From the NCBI GenBank assembly GCA_025965895.1, contig JAOPWC010000210.1, positions 32,283 to 96,282 of the forward strand: a DNA stretch of 64,000 bases, written 5' to 3'. Origin of the DNA: Mycobacterium sp. (GTDB lineage Bacteria > Actinomycetota > Actinomycetes > Mycobacteriales > Mycobacteriaceae). Shown here piece after piece: positions 26,230 through 34,713 of the stretch. A model generated the notes under the pieces. That model made no database searches and was not told where the DNA came from. It saw only the letters and a program-made list of their open reading frames with translations. A program made the translations under genes and the position numbers. Every line of letters begins with the position of its first letter. The stretch's first letter is position 1.

Positions 26230-29200
26230 GTGAGCACTAGCAATTCTCGTCTCCGTACCCCGGGGCGGTCAGCCACGCGACGTCCGACGTCTATCGCGAT
26301 CGTCGGATGCGGATTTGGCGGTCTGGCCGCCGCGATCGAACTCAAACGTTCGGGCTTTGACAACTTCATCATCTTCGAGCGTGCGAGTTCAGTCGGCGGT
26401 GTGTGGCGCGAGAACACCTATCCCGGAGCGGCATGCGACGTCCCGTCACCGATCTACTCGTTCTCCTATGCGCTGAAACCGGATTGGTCCGGTCTGTTCG
26501 GCAAGCAGAACGAGATCCACAGGTACTTAGACGAAGTCGCGCACGACTTCGGTATCACCGACCACATCCGGTTCGACACCGAAGTCGCCTCGGCGGTGTT
26601 CGACGAGAGCACTGGCCAGTGGGTTGTCACCACCGCGGCAGGGGAGTCGCTGCGGGTGGACGCGCTCATCATGGCGACCGGTCAGCTGAGCCGACCCAAG
26701 ATGCCCACGGTCCAGGGGATGGAGACCTTCGACGGCGATTCCTTCCACTCGGCACAATGGCGCCACGACGTCGACCTGACGGGCAAAAAGGTCGTCGTCG
26801 TCGGCAGCGGCGCCAGCGCGATTCAGATCGTGCCGTCCATCGCCGAGACGGCTGCCGACCTGACCGTGGTGCAGCGATCCCCCAACTGGGTCATGTGGAA
26901 GAGCCGCCGCCGGCCCGGCCGACTGCAGACAGCGCTGATGAGGCGATTCAGCCTGCTCCGGACACTCCACCACATCCTGCTCTTCCTCGCCTACGAGAGC
27001 CGATACCCCCTGGTCACACGCACGGCCAATCCCATTCGGAAGCTCTCGCAATGGTGGCTGATCCACATCATCAAACGCCATATGAGCGACCCCGACGAGA
27101 TCGCGGCGGCGATTCCGAACTACCGACTCCTGTGCAACCGGCTGCTGCTTTCCAACGACTGGTACCCGACCCTCGGCCGCGACGACGTGCACCTGGTCGG
27201 GTCGGCGGTGGACCATGCCACACCGACCGGTGTCGTGACCGCCGACGGCCGCAGCATTGACGCCGACGTCCTGATCTGGTGCACCGGATTCAAGGCCAGC
27301 GAATTCCTCAGTCCCATCAGCATTATCGGCCGCGACAGTATCGACCTACACGCTCAGTGGCAGCACGGCGCCGAGGCGTACCTCGGTATCAGCGCGATCA
27401 ACTTCCCCAACATGTTCATGCTGTTCGGGCCCAACACCAACAGTATTACCAACACGATCGTGTTCCTCCTCGAACGTCAGGCCAGCTATATTCGCCAGGC
27501 CCTGGACTACAAAGAGGCACACCGTGCCGCGTGGATCGACGTCAGCCGCGAAACGCACGACAATTTTCAGCAATGGCTTCAAAAGAAGCTCGACACCACG
27601 GTATTCACCGACAACTGCCCCGGGTGGTACACCAACGCCGAAGGCAAAGTCACCGCTATGTGGCCGGCGTCGCACCTCGCGTATGCCCGCGCCACAGCAC
27701 GCTTCCGCCCCGAGCGGTACACCGTCGCCACGCGCACCCCACGGGGACTGGACGACGTACCCGCAGGGAGCCCGGCACACAGCGCGTCGCTGCCCACCGC
27801 GACAAGCACTGCGGCGCAACCGACTCCGGGTCCGGCGCCGCGGCTTATGAGCTCCGCGCGCAGCATGTGCGAACTGTTCGACACAACGACGCAAACGTAC
27901 GCCGATCTGCCGGCACTGCATTCCACCGACGGCGAGCTGACCCTGACCTACCGGCAATACCGTGACGCCGTGGCCAACATCGCCGGAGCATTGCACCTGC
28001 GCGGCGTCCGGCACGGGGACGTCGTGGCGTTGATGTTCGACAATCGCCCGGAGTTTCACCTCGTCGACACCGCGGTGATGCACCTCGGGGCGACCAGCTG
28101 TTCGGTCTACAACACCTCACCGGTCGCCGACATCGAGTACGTGCTGGCCAACTCCGCTGCGACGCTTGCGATATGCGAAGAGGCCTACGCTGCGAAGCTC
28201 GCCGCCGCGGCGCCCCCGACGTGTGAAATCGTCTGCACCGCAGCAGGTGTCGAGGGCACCCTCGCGCTGGACGAACTCGCGCGTCCCGCGCCCGCGGAGT
28301 TCGACTTCGAGGCGACCTGGCGTGCGGTCGCTCTCGACGACGTCCTGACGTTGATCTACACCTCGGGCACCACCGGTACCCCCAAGGGTGTCGAACTGAC
28401 CCACGCAGCGATGCTCGCCGAGCTGGAGCTGACCAGCGAAGTGCTCGACTTCCGCCCCGGTGACCGGGTGCCGTCGGCCCTCCCGATGGCGCATGCGGCC
28501 CAACGCTGGGGTACTCACTACGCCGGAATCGCGTTCGGCCTCGACGTGACCTGCGTCGACGATGTCGCCGCGCTGCTGCCCACGCTCGTGCGGATCAAAC
28601 CGCAGATCTGGGGAACGGTGCCCCGGATCCTAGAAAAGATCACCGCCGGACTGAAAACGAAGTTCGACGCCGAAACCGACCCCAAGAAGCGGGCCGCGGT
28701 GAGCTGGGCGCTCGACATCGGCTACGCGGCAGTGGCAGCCCGCAAAGCCCACGGCAACGCAGAGCTGTCACCGGAACTGGCCACCGCCTACGCCGACGCG
28801 GACCGGCGGGTACTGACCGGGATTCGGCAATCACTCGGACTGGATCAGCTGCGATGGCTGCTGGTTGGGGCAGCACCGATACCGCCCCATGTCATGGACT
28901 TCATGGCGGCGCTGGGCCTGAACATGGTCGAAGTGTGGGGAATGTCGGAGTTGGGTGCGGTGGCCACCGTCAACGCGGCCGGAGTGTCAAAGGCCGCGAC
29001 GGTGGGCAAACCGTTGCGCGACGTCGAAGTCCGGCTCGCCCCCGACGGCGAGGTATTCGTGCGCGGGCCGATCATGATGCGCGGCTACCGCGGCGACCCG
29101 GTGAAGACCGCTGAGGCCGTCGACCCCGACGGTTGGCTGGCTACAGGTGACGTCGGGACCCTCGACGCCGACGGTTACCTGTCGATCACCGACCGCAAGA

Positions 29201-29631
29201 AGGAACTGATCGTAAACGCCGCGGGCAAGAACATCTCGCCCTTGCGGATTGAAGCGGCACTCAAGGCGGCGTGCCCACTGATCGGCGCGGCGATGGCCAT
29301 CGGTGACGGGCGGCCGTTCATGACGGCGCTGATCGTCCTGGATCTCGAAACCGCCCCGGCTTATGCGGCCAGCGCCGGCATCACCGCCACCGCGGTGGAC
29401 GCGCTGGCCGGCGACGACCGGATCCGGCAGGTCATCGACGACGCGGTGGCCACCGCCAATGAGCAGGTGTCCCGGGTCGAACAGATCAAGCGCTATGTCC
29501 TCGTGGGTGATGTGTGGATGCCCGGCGGTCCCGAACTCACCCCGACCCTGAAGCTGCGGCGCAAGAAGATCGCCGAACGCTACGCCGGAGAAATCGAGGG
29601 GTTGTACTCCGAAGCGCGGGCAACCACATGA
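26230..29631 (+). CDS. Fusion: Baeyer-Villiger-type flavin monooxygenase plus long-chain acyl-CoA ligase
   Basis: This is one uninterrupted 1133-residue frame. Residues 1 to about 500 are a class B flavin monooxygenase: FAD fold GCGFGG (26-31), FDGDSFHSAQW (167-177) matching FxGxxxHxxxW, and NADPH fold GSGASA (192-197). A Pro/Ala/Thr-rich linker (about 501-537) joins it to an adenylating enzyme: TSGTTGTPKG (712-721), TGD (972-974), DRKKEL (988-993), and a final LTPTLKLRRKK region with the C-terminal lysines. The first half would insert oxygen next to a ketone; the second makes an acyl-CoA from an acid and ATP. The GTG start has GGAGG ten bases upstream. The ALDH start overlaps its stop (ATGA). 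No stop, IS or base-composition break marks the join, so it looks like a genuine fusion. Confidence 0.88.
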   Translation: MSTSNSRLRTPGRSATRRPTSIAIVGCGFGGLAAAIELKRSGFDNFIIFERASSVGGVWRENTYPGAACDVPSPIYSFSYALKPDWSGLFGKQNEIHRYLDEVAHDFGITDHIRFDTEVASAVFDESTGQWVVTTAAGESLRVDALIMATGQLSRPKMPTVQGMETFDGDSFHSAQWRHDVDLTGKKVVVVGSGASAIQIVPSIAETAADLTVVQRSPNWVMWKSRRRPGRLQTALMRRFSLLRTLHHILLFLAYESRYPLVTRTANPIRKLSQWWLIHIIKRHMSDPDEIAAAIPNYRLLCNRLLLSNDWYPTLGRDDVHLVGSAVDHATPTGVVTADGRSIDADVLIWCTGFKASEFLSPISIIGRDSIDLHAQWQHGAEAYLGISAINFPNMFMLFGPNTNSITNTIVFLLERQASYIRQALDYKEAHRAAWIDVSRETHDNFQQWLQKKLDTTVFTDNCPGWYTNAEGKVTAMWPASHLAYARATARFRPERYTVATRTPRGLDDVPAGSPAHSASLPTATSTAAQPTPGPAPRLMSSARSMCELFDTTTQTYADLPALHSTDGELTLTYRQYRDAVANIAGALHLRGVRHGDVVALMFDNRPEFHLVDTAVMHLGATSCSVYNTSPVADIEYVLANSAATLAICEEAYAAKLAAAAPPTCEIVCTAAGVEGTLALDELARPAPAEFDFEATWRAVALDDVLTLIYTSGTTGTPKGVELTHAAMLAELELTSEVLDFRPGDRVPSALPMAHAAQRWGTHYAGIAFGLDVTCVDDVAALLPTLVRIKPQIWGTVPRILEKITAGLKTKFDAETDPKKRAAVSWALDIGYAAVAARKAHGNAELSPELATAYADADRRVLTGIRQSLGLDQLRWLLVGAAPIPPHVMDFMAALGLNMVEVWGMSELGAVATVNAAGVSKAATVGKPLRDVEVRLAPDGEVFVRGPIMMRGYRGDPVKTAEAVDPDGWLATGDVGTLDADGYLSITDRKKELIVNAAGKNISPLRIEAALKAACPLIGAAMAIGDGRPFMTALIVLDLETAPAYAASAGITATAVDALAGDDRIRQVIDDAVATANEQVSRVEQIKRYVLVGDVWMPGGPELTPTLKLRRKKIAERYAGEIEGLYSEARATT

Positions 29632-31145
29632 CCGTCGACAATCGCCTCGGCGACGCCGCCGACACGGTGGTGTCTCGAGACGTCGAGACCGGAACGCAAC
29701 TCGGCGCCTTCCCCGTCATGGGGCAGGCCGACGTCGAGGGGGTGATCCGGCGGGCAGGGGAGGCCGCCCAGGTGTGGTCCAGCGCGGGGTTCGCGATGCG
29801 CCGTCGGGCGCTGACTGGGTGGGCACGCGAAATCGCCTCACGTAGCGATGCATTCGTCGCAGAGATCGGGCGTGAGAACGGCAAACCCGCCGATGACGCG
29901 TACATGGAGCTGGTCATCGCCGTCGAACACATCGTCTGGGCGGCCCGCAACGCCGAGCGGGTGCTGCGCTCGCGTAAGGTGCGTTCCGGTCTGCTGATGG
30001 CCAATTACTCGGCGGCGGTGCACTACGAGCCGTACGGCGTCGTCGGCGTCATCAGCCCCTGGAACTATCCGCTGTTCGCGCCGGTGGCGGCGCTGGCCTC
30101 GGCGCTGGGGGCCGGTAACACCGTGGTCCTCAAACCCAGCGAGTACGCCACCTCGGTTGCCGCGCTGCTCGTCGACTGCTTCACCACGGCTAATCCGCAG
30201 CTTCCCAACTCGGTTCTGGCCCTGGTCACCGGTGACGGGCGCACTGGGGCAGCGCTGGTGGACAGTGCCGTCGGCAAGATCGAGTTCACCGGCTCACCGG
30301 CCACCGGCCGGCGCATCCTCGCGTCGTGCGCGGCGTCGCTGAAACCGGTTGTGATGGAATGCGGCGGCAAAGACGCCCTCATCGTCGACGCGGACGCCGA
30401 CGTGGACGCCGCGGCTCGGGCCGCGGCGTGGGGCGGCTTCAGCAACGGTGGTCAGACCTGCGTCGGAGTGGAACGGATCTACGTCGTCGAATCGGTCGCG
30501 GCACCGTTCATCGAGGCGTTGACCGCCGCACTGCGCGACGTCAACGCCGGTCCACCGCCCAACGGCGACTACGGACCGATGACCATTCCCGCTCAGGTCG
30601 ACACCGTGCGGCGCCATCTTCTCGAGGGCATCGAATCGGCGGCCGCCCTGCCCCTGGGCGGGCTCGAACGGATCCGCGGCCGCTACATCGACCCGATCAT
30701 CCTGGTTGACTGCGCCGAGGGCAGTGCCGCGGTGCAGGAGGAGACGTTCGGTCCCATCGTGACGGTCCGCACGGTGCCCGACGTGGGCGAGGCGATCCGG
30801 CTGGCCAACGCGAGCCCGTTCGGTCTCGGGGCGGCCGTCTTCTCCAAACGCCACGGTGAGCGCATCTCCGCTCAACTGCGCTGCGGCATGGTGTCGATCA
30901 ACTCGGTCATCGCGTTCGTGAGCATCCCGGCGCTGCCGTTCGGCGGCGTCGGCAGCAGCGGATACGGCCGCATCCACGGCGACGAGGGGCTACGGGAATT
31001 CTCCGTCCCGAAAGCGGTCGCCACGAAGCGATACGACGTGCCCGGGATGAACGCCATGAGGTTGGACCGCTCCGCGGTGACGATGCGGCTGCTGCGCCTG
31101 GTGACCGCGCTGCGGTTCTCCCGGAAGCGCCGAGGAGCCCGATGA
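29628..31145 (+). CDS. Aldehyde dehydrogenase family protein
   Basis: This is a 505-residue NAD(P)-dependent enzyme oxidising an aldehyde to an acid. Motifs: VVGVISPWNYPLFAPVAALA, the cofactor loop IEFTGSPATGRRI, catalytic Glu244 in MECGGKD, catalytic Cys278 in GGQTCVG, and the C-terminal PFGGVGSSGYGRIHGDEGLR. The tail (residues 470-505) is basic and hydrophobic (TMRLLRLVTALRFSRKRR), which could hold the enzyme at the membrane, as in fatty aldehyde dehydrogenases. It overlaps both neighbours by four bases. It is a natural next step after oxygenase cleavage, giving an acid for the ligase half of the fusion. Confidence 0.92.
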   Translation: MTVDNRLGDAADTVVSRDVETGTQLGAFPVMGQADVEGVIRRAGEAAQVWSSAGFAMRRRALTGWAREIASRSDAFVAEIGRENGKPADDAYMELVIAVEHIVWAARNAERVLRSRKVRSGLLMANYSAAVHYEPYGVVGVISPWNYPLFAPVAALASALGAGNTVVLKPSEYATSVAALLVDCFTTANPQLPNSVLALVTGDGRTGAALVDSAVGKIEFTGSPATGRRILASCAASLKPVVMECGGKDALIVDADADVDAAARAAAWGGFSNGGQTCVGVERIYVVESVAAPFIEALTAALRDVNAGPPPNGDYGPMTIPAQVDTVRRHLLEGIESAAALPLGGLERIRGRYIDPIILVDCAEGSAAVQEETFGPIVTVRTVPDVGEAIRLANASPFGLGAAVFSKRHGERISAQLRCGMVSINSVIAFVSIPALPFGGVGSSGYGRIHGDEGLREFSVPKAVATKRYDVPGMNAMRLDRSAVTMRLLRLVTALRFSRKRRGAR

Positions 31146-31783
31146 CCTCGCGGCGATTCACCCATTACGCGCGCACCCTCGCCGACCCGGCCACGGTGAC
31201 TGACCTGCTCGACGACGTCGACTCGTGGTCGACCTGGAGTCGTCCGCTGCTGACCCAAACGGCATGGGAACGGTGGGGGAGTCCTGCACCGGGGGGCATC
31301 GGCGCGGTGCGCCGTCTCGGACTGTGGCCCATGTACATCCGCGAGCAGATCACCTCCTACGATCGCGGCCACCACCAGGAATACACCGTGCTCAGTCCCC
31401 ACATGTTCCGCGACTACCTCGGCCGCGTCACGGTGTTCTCCCCAGGTGACACAGGCACATTGATTACCTGGCATGTCGAATTCACCCCGCGCTTCGCGCC
31501 GCTGGGGCCGCCGACGCACCGTGTCCTGTCGCGCGTCATCGAACGATTGGCCAGTCGGTTGGCGCACGCCGCCGACACGGCGTGGACCGCCCAGGCCCCA
31601 TCGGTTGACTCCGTTCACCCCGTGAGATGCCGCTATGAAGGCGGTCTCGCGCGACTCCCTGGAAGGGCGCATCGCCTTGGTCACCGGCGGGTCGCGCGGT
31701 GTCGCCCGCGGGCTGGCGCACGCGGGCTGCGCGGTCGCCGTCAGCTACCAACGCGACGCGGCCGCCGCGGACAAAGTCGTTGA
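31142..31783 (+). CDS. SRPBCC-fold protein (polyketide cyclase/dehydrase-like)
   Basis: Residues 1 to about 145 fit a START/SRPBCC domain: an N-terminal strand RRFTHYARTLADPATVTDLL, DVDSWSTWSRPLL, GGIGAVRRLG, and the final helix THRVLSRVIERLASRLAHAA. Such proteins bind hydrophobic ligands or act as cyclases. After residue 160 the sequence becomes Arg-rich and overlaps the SDR gene by 149 bases in a different frame. This suggests the true stop was lost by a small frameshift just before 31635. The ATGA overlap with ALDH places it in the operon. Confidence 0.65.
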   Translation: MTSRRFTHYARTLADPATVTDLLDDVDSWSTWSRPLLTQTAWERWGSPAPGGIGAVRRLGLWPMYIREQITSYDRGHHQEYTVLSPHMFRDYLGRVTVFSPGDTGTLITWHVEFTPRFAPLGPPTHRVLSRVIERLASRLAHAADTAWTAQAPSVDSVHPVRCRYEGGLARLPGRAHRLGHRRVARCRPRAGARGLRGRRQLPTRRGRRGQSR

Positions 31784-32432
31784 CGACATCCGCGAGGCGG
31801 GGGGTCGGGCGATCGCGGTACAGGCGACAGCAAGCGACGCAGAGTCGTGGAACTCCGCGGTCGACATCGTCGAGGCCAAGCTCGGCCCGGTGGACCTGCT
31901 GGTCAGCAACGCCGGATCGGCCAGCACCGGCAGCACCGTGCTCGACACACCGCTTACCGAGTTTGGACGACTGATGGACGTGCACACCTTCGGCCCGCTG
32001 GCCCTGATCCAGCGATTACTCCCGGGCATGCGCGCCGCCGACCGGTCAGACATCGTCATGATCTCCAGCGCGATCACCTCAGAGGCACCCGGACGGTCCG
32101 CCCCCTACGCGATGGCCAAAGCAGCGATGGAATGCGCCTGCCGCACCCTGGGCCGCGAGGAATGCCAGCACGCCGTTCACGTCAACATTCTCGCCCCCGG
32201 TCTAATGAACACCGAGATGGGCGCCCGGCTGGTGCAGGCCAGCACCAACGGAGGCAGTCTCGAGGACACCGCCGCGACCGGCCCGTTCGGCTTTGGGACT
32301 GACTTGGAGTGCTACTGGGAACGGATTTGGGAACAAAACACGGTGAAACCGATACGAACAAGCGAGACGCGGCGAGACAGGTTGGACGGCGGAACGCGGT
32401 TGACCTGCAATTATGAGACCGAGTGTATCTAG
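31635..32432 (+). pseudogene. Short-chain dehydrogenase/reductase, truncated at an integration scar
   Basis: The SDR core is clear: LVSNAG, SSA with the catalytic Ser, YAMAK with Tyr and Lys, and the VHVNILAPGLMNTEMG segment. Two defects stand out. The nucleotide loop reads TGGSRGVARGLAHAG, several residues shorter than the usual TGGSRGxGxxxAxxLAxxG and missing the third Gly. After PFGF, near 32296, the family sequence stops and the frame runs into unrelated att-flanking DNA up to 32432. The usual end (cofactor-shielding region and DGG tail, about 40 residues) is gone. It was probably the last gene of the catabolic operon before an integration or deletion event removed its end. Confidence 0.75.
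32316..32335 (+). repeat. Arm-type integrase site pair (left arm, copy 1)
   Basis: Two copies of TGGGAAC lie 12 bases apart, one helical turn, as in tyrosine-integrase arm sites. The same pair recurs at 40425-40445, 63391-63410 and, as TGTGAAC, 63619-63639. Beyond it, similarity between this region and that around 63391 continues for about 170 bases to the tRNA core. Confidence 0.65.
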
Positions 32433-32440
32433 GGAAACTG

Positions 32441-32494
32441 CGACCGGTTCGCTCATAACCCAGAGGTCGCAGGTTCGAATCCTGTCCCCGCTAC
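32441..32494 (+). other. attR-like core: 3' half of tRNA-Met(CAT), copy 1
   Basis: The block from GCTCATAACCC (anticodon CAT) through the T arm (GCAGG-TTCGAAT-CCTGT) to CCCCGCTAC is the 3' part of a tRNA-Met. The 5' acceptor strand and D arm are absent, so it cannot make a tRNA. It matches 63516-63569 with only two differences in 54 bases. A half tRNA of this kind is left at the distal end of elements that integrate into tRNA genes. Confidence 0.8.
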
Positions 32495-32500
32495 TAAGAC

Positions 32501-32537
32501 ATTCAGGCTCGGAATCCCTTGGAATCCGAGCCTGAAT
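32501..32537 (+). terminator. Hairpin after the tRNA-Met half
   Basis: The 13-base arms ATTCAGGCTCGGA and TCCGAGCCTGAAT are perfectly complementary with an 11-base loop. The position, directly after the tRNA 3' end, fits the terminator of the original tRNA gene. It differs in sequence from the hairpins at 40383 and 63575. Confidence 0.7.
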
Positions 32538-32695
32538 GCATTCTGCGGCAGCAGGGTGCGCACGCCGGTCGATGGAGAGTGGGCCTGGCTCATGGCCCGC
32601 GATAGCGGCTATTTCGCCGTCACTCGCAATCACAGATCCCCGCCTTTCCCGAGTGCGCGCCCGAACCTGTCGGCGGGCTTGCCTACGCTTTGCTT

Positions 32696-34138
32696 GTGGA
32701 ATACGCGGCGATCGACGCTTTGCGGGAGCGGCACCCCGCATGGAGACTGCTTCGTGCCGGCAATTCCACGCTTATCCTTTCCTTCCTCGGGGCGTTTTTC
32801 GTCGAGGGCAACCGAGGGGCGTGCGCAGCGAGCCAGGTCGCGGCCGCGTTGGACGACCACCTGTACGCGCTGAACACCGAGATCCCTACGGAGAAAGTTC
32901 AGGAACGGTTTCCGAAGGATGCTCGGTCCTATTTGGAGGACTGGGCGGCCACCGACGCCGCGTATCTGCGACGGTTTTACCCGGCGGGTGACGACGAAGT
33001 CCACTACGAGGTGACACCGGCGTTCGAGAAGGCATACGCGTGGGTTATGAACCTCAAAGGCAGGTCCTTCGTGGGGACCGAGTCCAGGCTCCACACCGTG
33101 GTCGAGCTGCTTCGACAGATCGTGCATGGAACCGAAGTCGAACCCGACGTCCGGCTCGCAGAATTACGCCGCCGCCGCGACGAACTCGACGCCGAGATCG
33201 CAGCCGTCGAGGCCGGTGTCATCACAGTGCTGGACGCGACCGGGGTCCGCGACCGCTACCAACAGTTATCCGCGACGGCGCGGGAACTGCTCTCGGACTT
33301 TCGCGAGGTCGAAGAAAACTTCCGACTCCTCGACCGTGCTGCGCGAGAGAAAATTGCCGCCTGGTATGGCTCCAAGGGCGAACTGCTCGCCTATCTGGTC
33401 GGAAGCCGCTCCGAGATCGCGGGCTCGGACCAGGGCCGGAGCTTCCAGTCGTTCTACGATTTCCTTCTCTCCGAGTCCCGCCAAGCCGAGCTGACCGAAC
33501 TGCTCGCCAAGGTGTCAACCCTGGACACAATCGAAGCCGATCATCGGATTGGCGGTATTCACCACGATTGGTCTGAAGCTGCCGATCGCGCACAGCGCAC
33601 CGTCCGGCAGATATCCGAACAACTGCGCCGCTTCCTCGACGACCAGATCTGGCTGGAGAACCGGCGCGTCCTCGACCTGGTCCGGGCGGTGGAGAGCGCT
33701 GCTCTTGAGCTCCGCGACAACCCGCCAAACATCGGGCTCACGGTTGACCAGCCGGGCATCGACATTGCGCTCCCGTTCGAGCGCCCGATCTACCAACCGC
33801 CCGCGGCGGTCGCGGTGGAGAGCCAGATACCACCGGCGACCGAGGATGTCGACACCGACCTCCTCTTCACACAGACCTTCGTCGACCAAGCGCGGCTGGT
33901 CGAGATCATCCGCACCGTTCTGCCCGAGAGCTCCTTGGCGCTCTTGTCGGACGTAATTGCGATGCACCCCATCGAGCAGGGTGCGGCAGAGATCGTCGGC
34001 TACCTTGCGCTCAACGAAGAGGACGTGACGGTCGACATGGACGGCGCTGATGAGACTCTGCTCGAATACTCCGATCCCACCGACTCGGGCATCGCCAAGC
34101 GGGCGAGGTTGCCGAAAGTGACGGTGAGGCGGCGATGA
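32696..34138 (+). CDS. jetA: JetA, Wadjet anti-plasmid system (DUF3375)
   Basis: This 480-residue protein is the kleisin-like subunit of the Wadjet SMC complex, which recognises and linearises small circular DNA. Its N-terminus (YAAIDALRERHPAWRLLRAG, STLILSFLGAFFVEGNRG) is characteristic of DUF3375, followed by a long helical middle and a C-terminal winged-helix-like region (EIVGYLALNEEDVTV). The GTG at 32696 lies six bases after a TACGCT -10 element (32684-32689), suggesting a leaderless transcript; TTG 32690 is the alternative. It overlaps jetB by four bases. Confidence 0.9.
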   Translation: MEYAAIDALRERHPAWRLLRAGNSTLILSFLGAFFVEGNRGACAASQVAAALDDHLYALNTEIPTEKVQERFPKDARSYLEDWAATDAAYLRRFYPAGDDEVHYEVTPAFEKAYAWVMNLKGRSFVGTESRLHTVVELLRQIVHGTEVEPDVRLAELRRRRDELDAEIAAVEAGVITVLDATGVRDRYQQLSATARELLSDFREVEENFRLLDRAAREKIAAWYGSKGELLAYLVGSRSEIAGSDQGRSFQSFYDFLLSESRQAELTELLAKVSTLDTIEADHRIGGIHHDWSEAADRAQRTVRQISEQLRRFLDDQIWLENRRVLDLVRAVESAALELRDNPPNIGLTVDQPGIDIALPFERPIYQPPAAVAVESQIPPATEDVDTDLLFTQTFVDQARLVEIIRTVLPESSLALLSDVIAMHPIEQGAAEIVGYLALNEEDVTVDMDGADETLLEYSDPTDSGIAKRARLPKVTVRRR

Positions 34139-34713
34139 GCAACGAGCACGCAGTCGCGAGCGCGATCATCCGGCTGATGCAAGGTGTCGTTTACCGCGAG
34201 ACGGACGAGGACACCTGGCTGACACTGGAACGCCTGGGTGCCGGCGTGCGCGACCATTTCGCCGCTATTGGCGTCGACGTGGTCGTCGATGACGCGGAAG
34301 GGTACGCCTATCTTCGGTCCCGGCCAGAGGAGGATGGCGATGAGGCGCTGCCGCGCCTGGTGCGTAGGCGGGCGCTGACGTACAACGTCAGCCTGCTACT
34401 GGTGTTGCTGCGCAAGCGGCTCGTGGAGTTCGAGACCGCCGGCAGTGACTGTCGGTTGGTCCTCACCACCGAACAGATCGTCGAGATGCTGCGGCTCTTC
34501 CAGGCCGAGTCCACCAACGACGCACGGGTCGCAGACCAGGCCGAGACGACGATCAAGAAGGCGGCCGAGCTCGGCTTTCTGCGGCAGCTCCGGGGTCAAA
34601 GCGGCCATTGGGAAGTGCGGCGAATCCTGAAGGCCTACGTCGACGCCCAGACCCTGTCGGACTTTGCAGCCAAGCTGCGGGAATACGCCGGAGCGGTGGC
34701 CGGTGATGATTGA
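34135..34713 (+). CDS. jetB: JetB, Wadjet system (DUF4194)
   Basis: This is a 192-residue protein of the DUF4194/MukE-like type: SAIIRLMQGVVYRETDEDTW near the N-terminus, VRRRALTYNVSLLLVLLRKR in the middle and AELGFLRQLRGQSGHWEVRR at the end, two winged-helix modules. In Wadjet it bridges JetA and the JetC ATPase. The start is an ATGA overlap with jetA and the stop lies inside jetC, giving tight translational coupling. Confidence 0.9.
   Translation: MSNEHAVASAIIRLMQGVVYRETDEDTWLTLERLGAGVRDHFAAIGVDVVVDDAEGYAYLRSRPEEDGDEALPRLVRRRALTYNVSLLLVLLRKRLVEFETAGSDCRLVLTTEQIVEMLRLFQAESTNDARVADQAETTIKKAAELGFLRQLRGQSGHWEVRRILKAYVDAQTLSDFAAKLREYAGAVAGDD

Noticed and set aside
32441..32494. Functional tRNA-Met gene
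   Set aside because: The 5' acceptor strand and D arm are missing and the anticodon stem cannot pair, so only the 3' half is present; the same holds at 63516.
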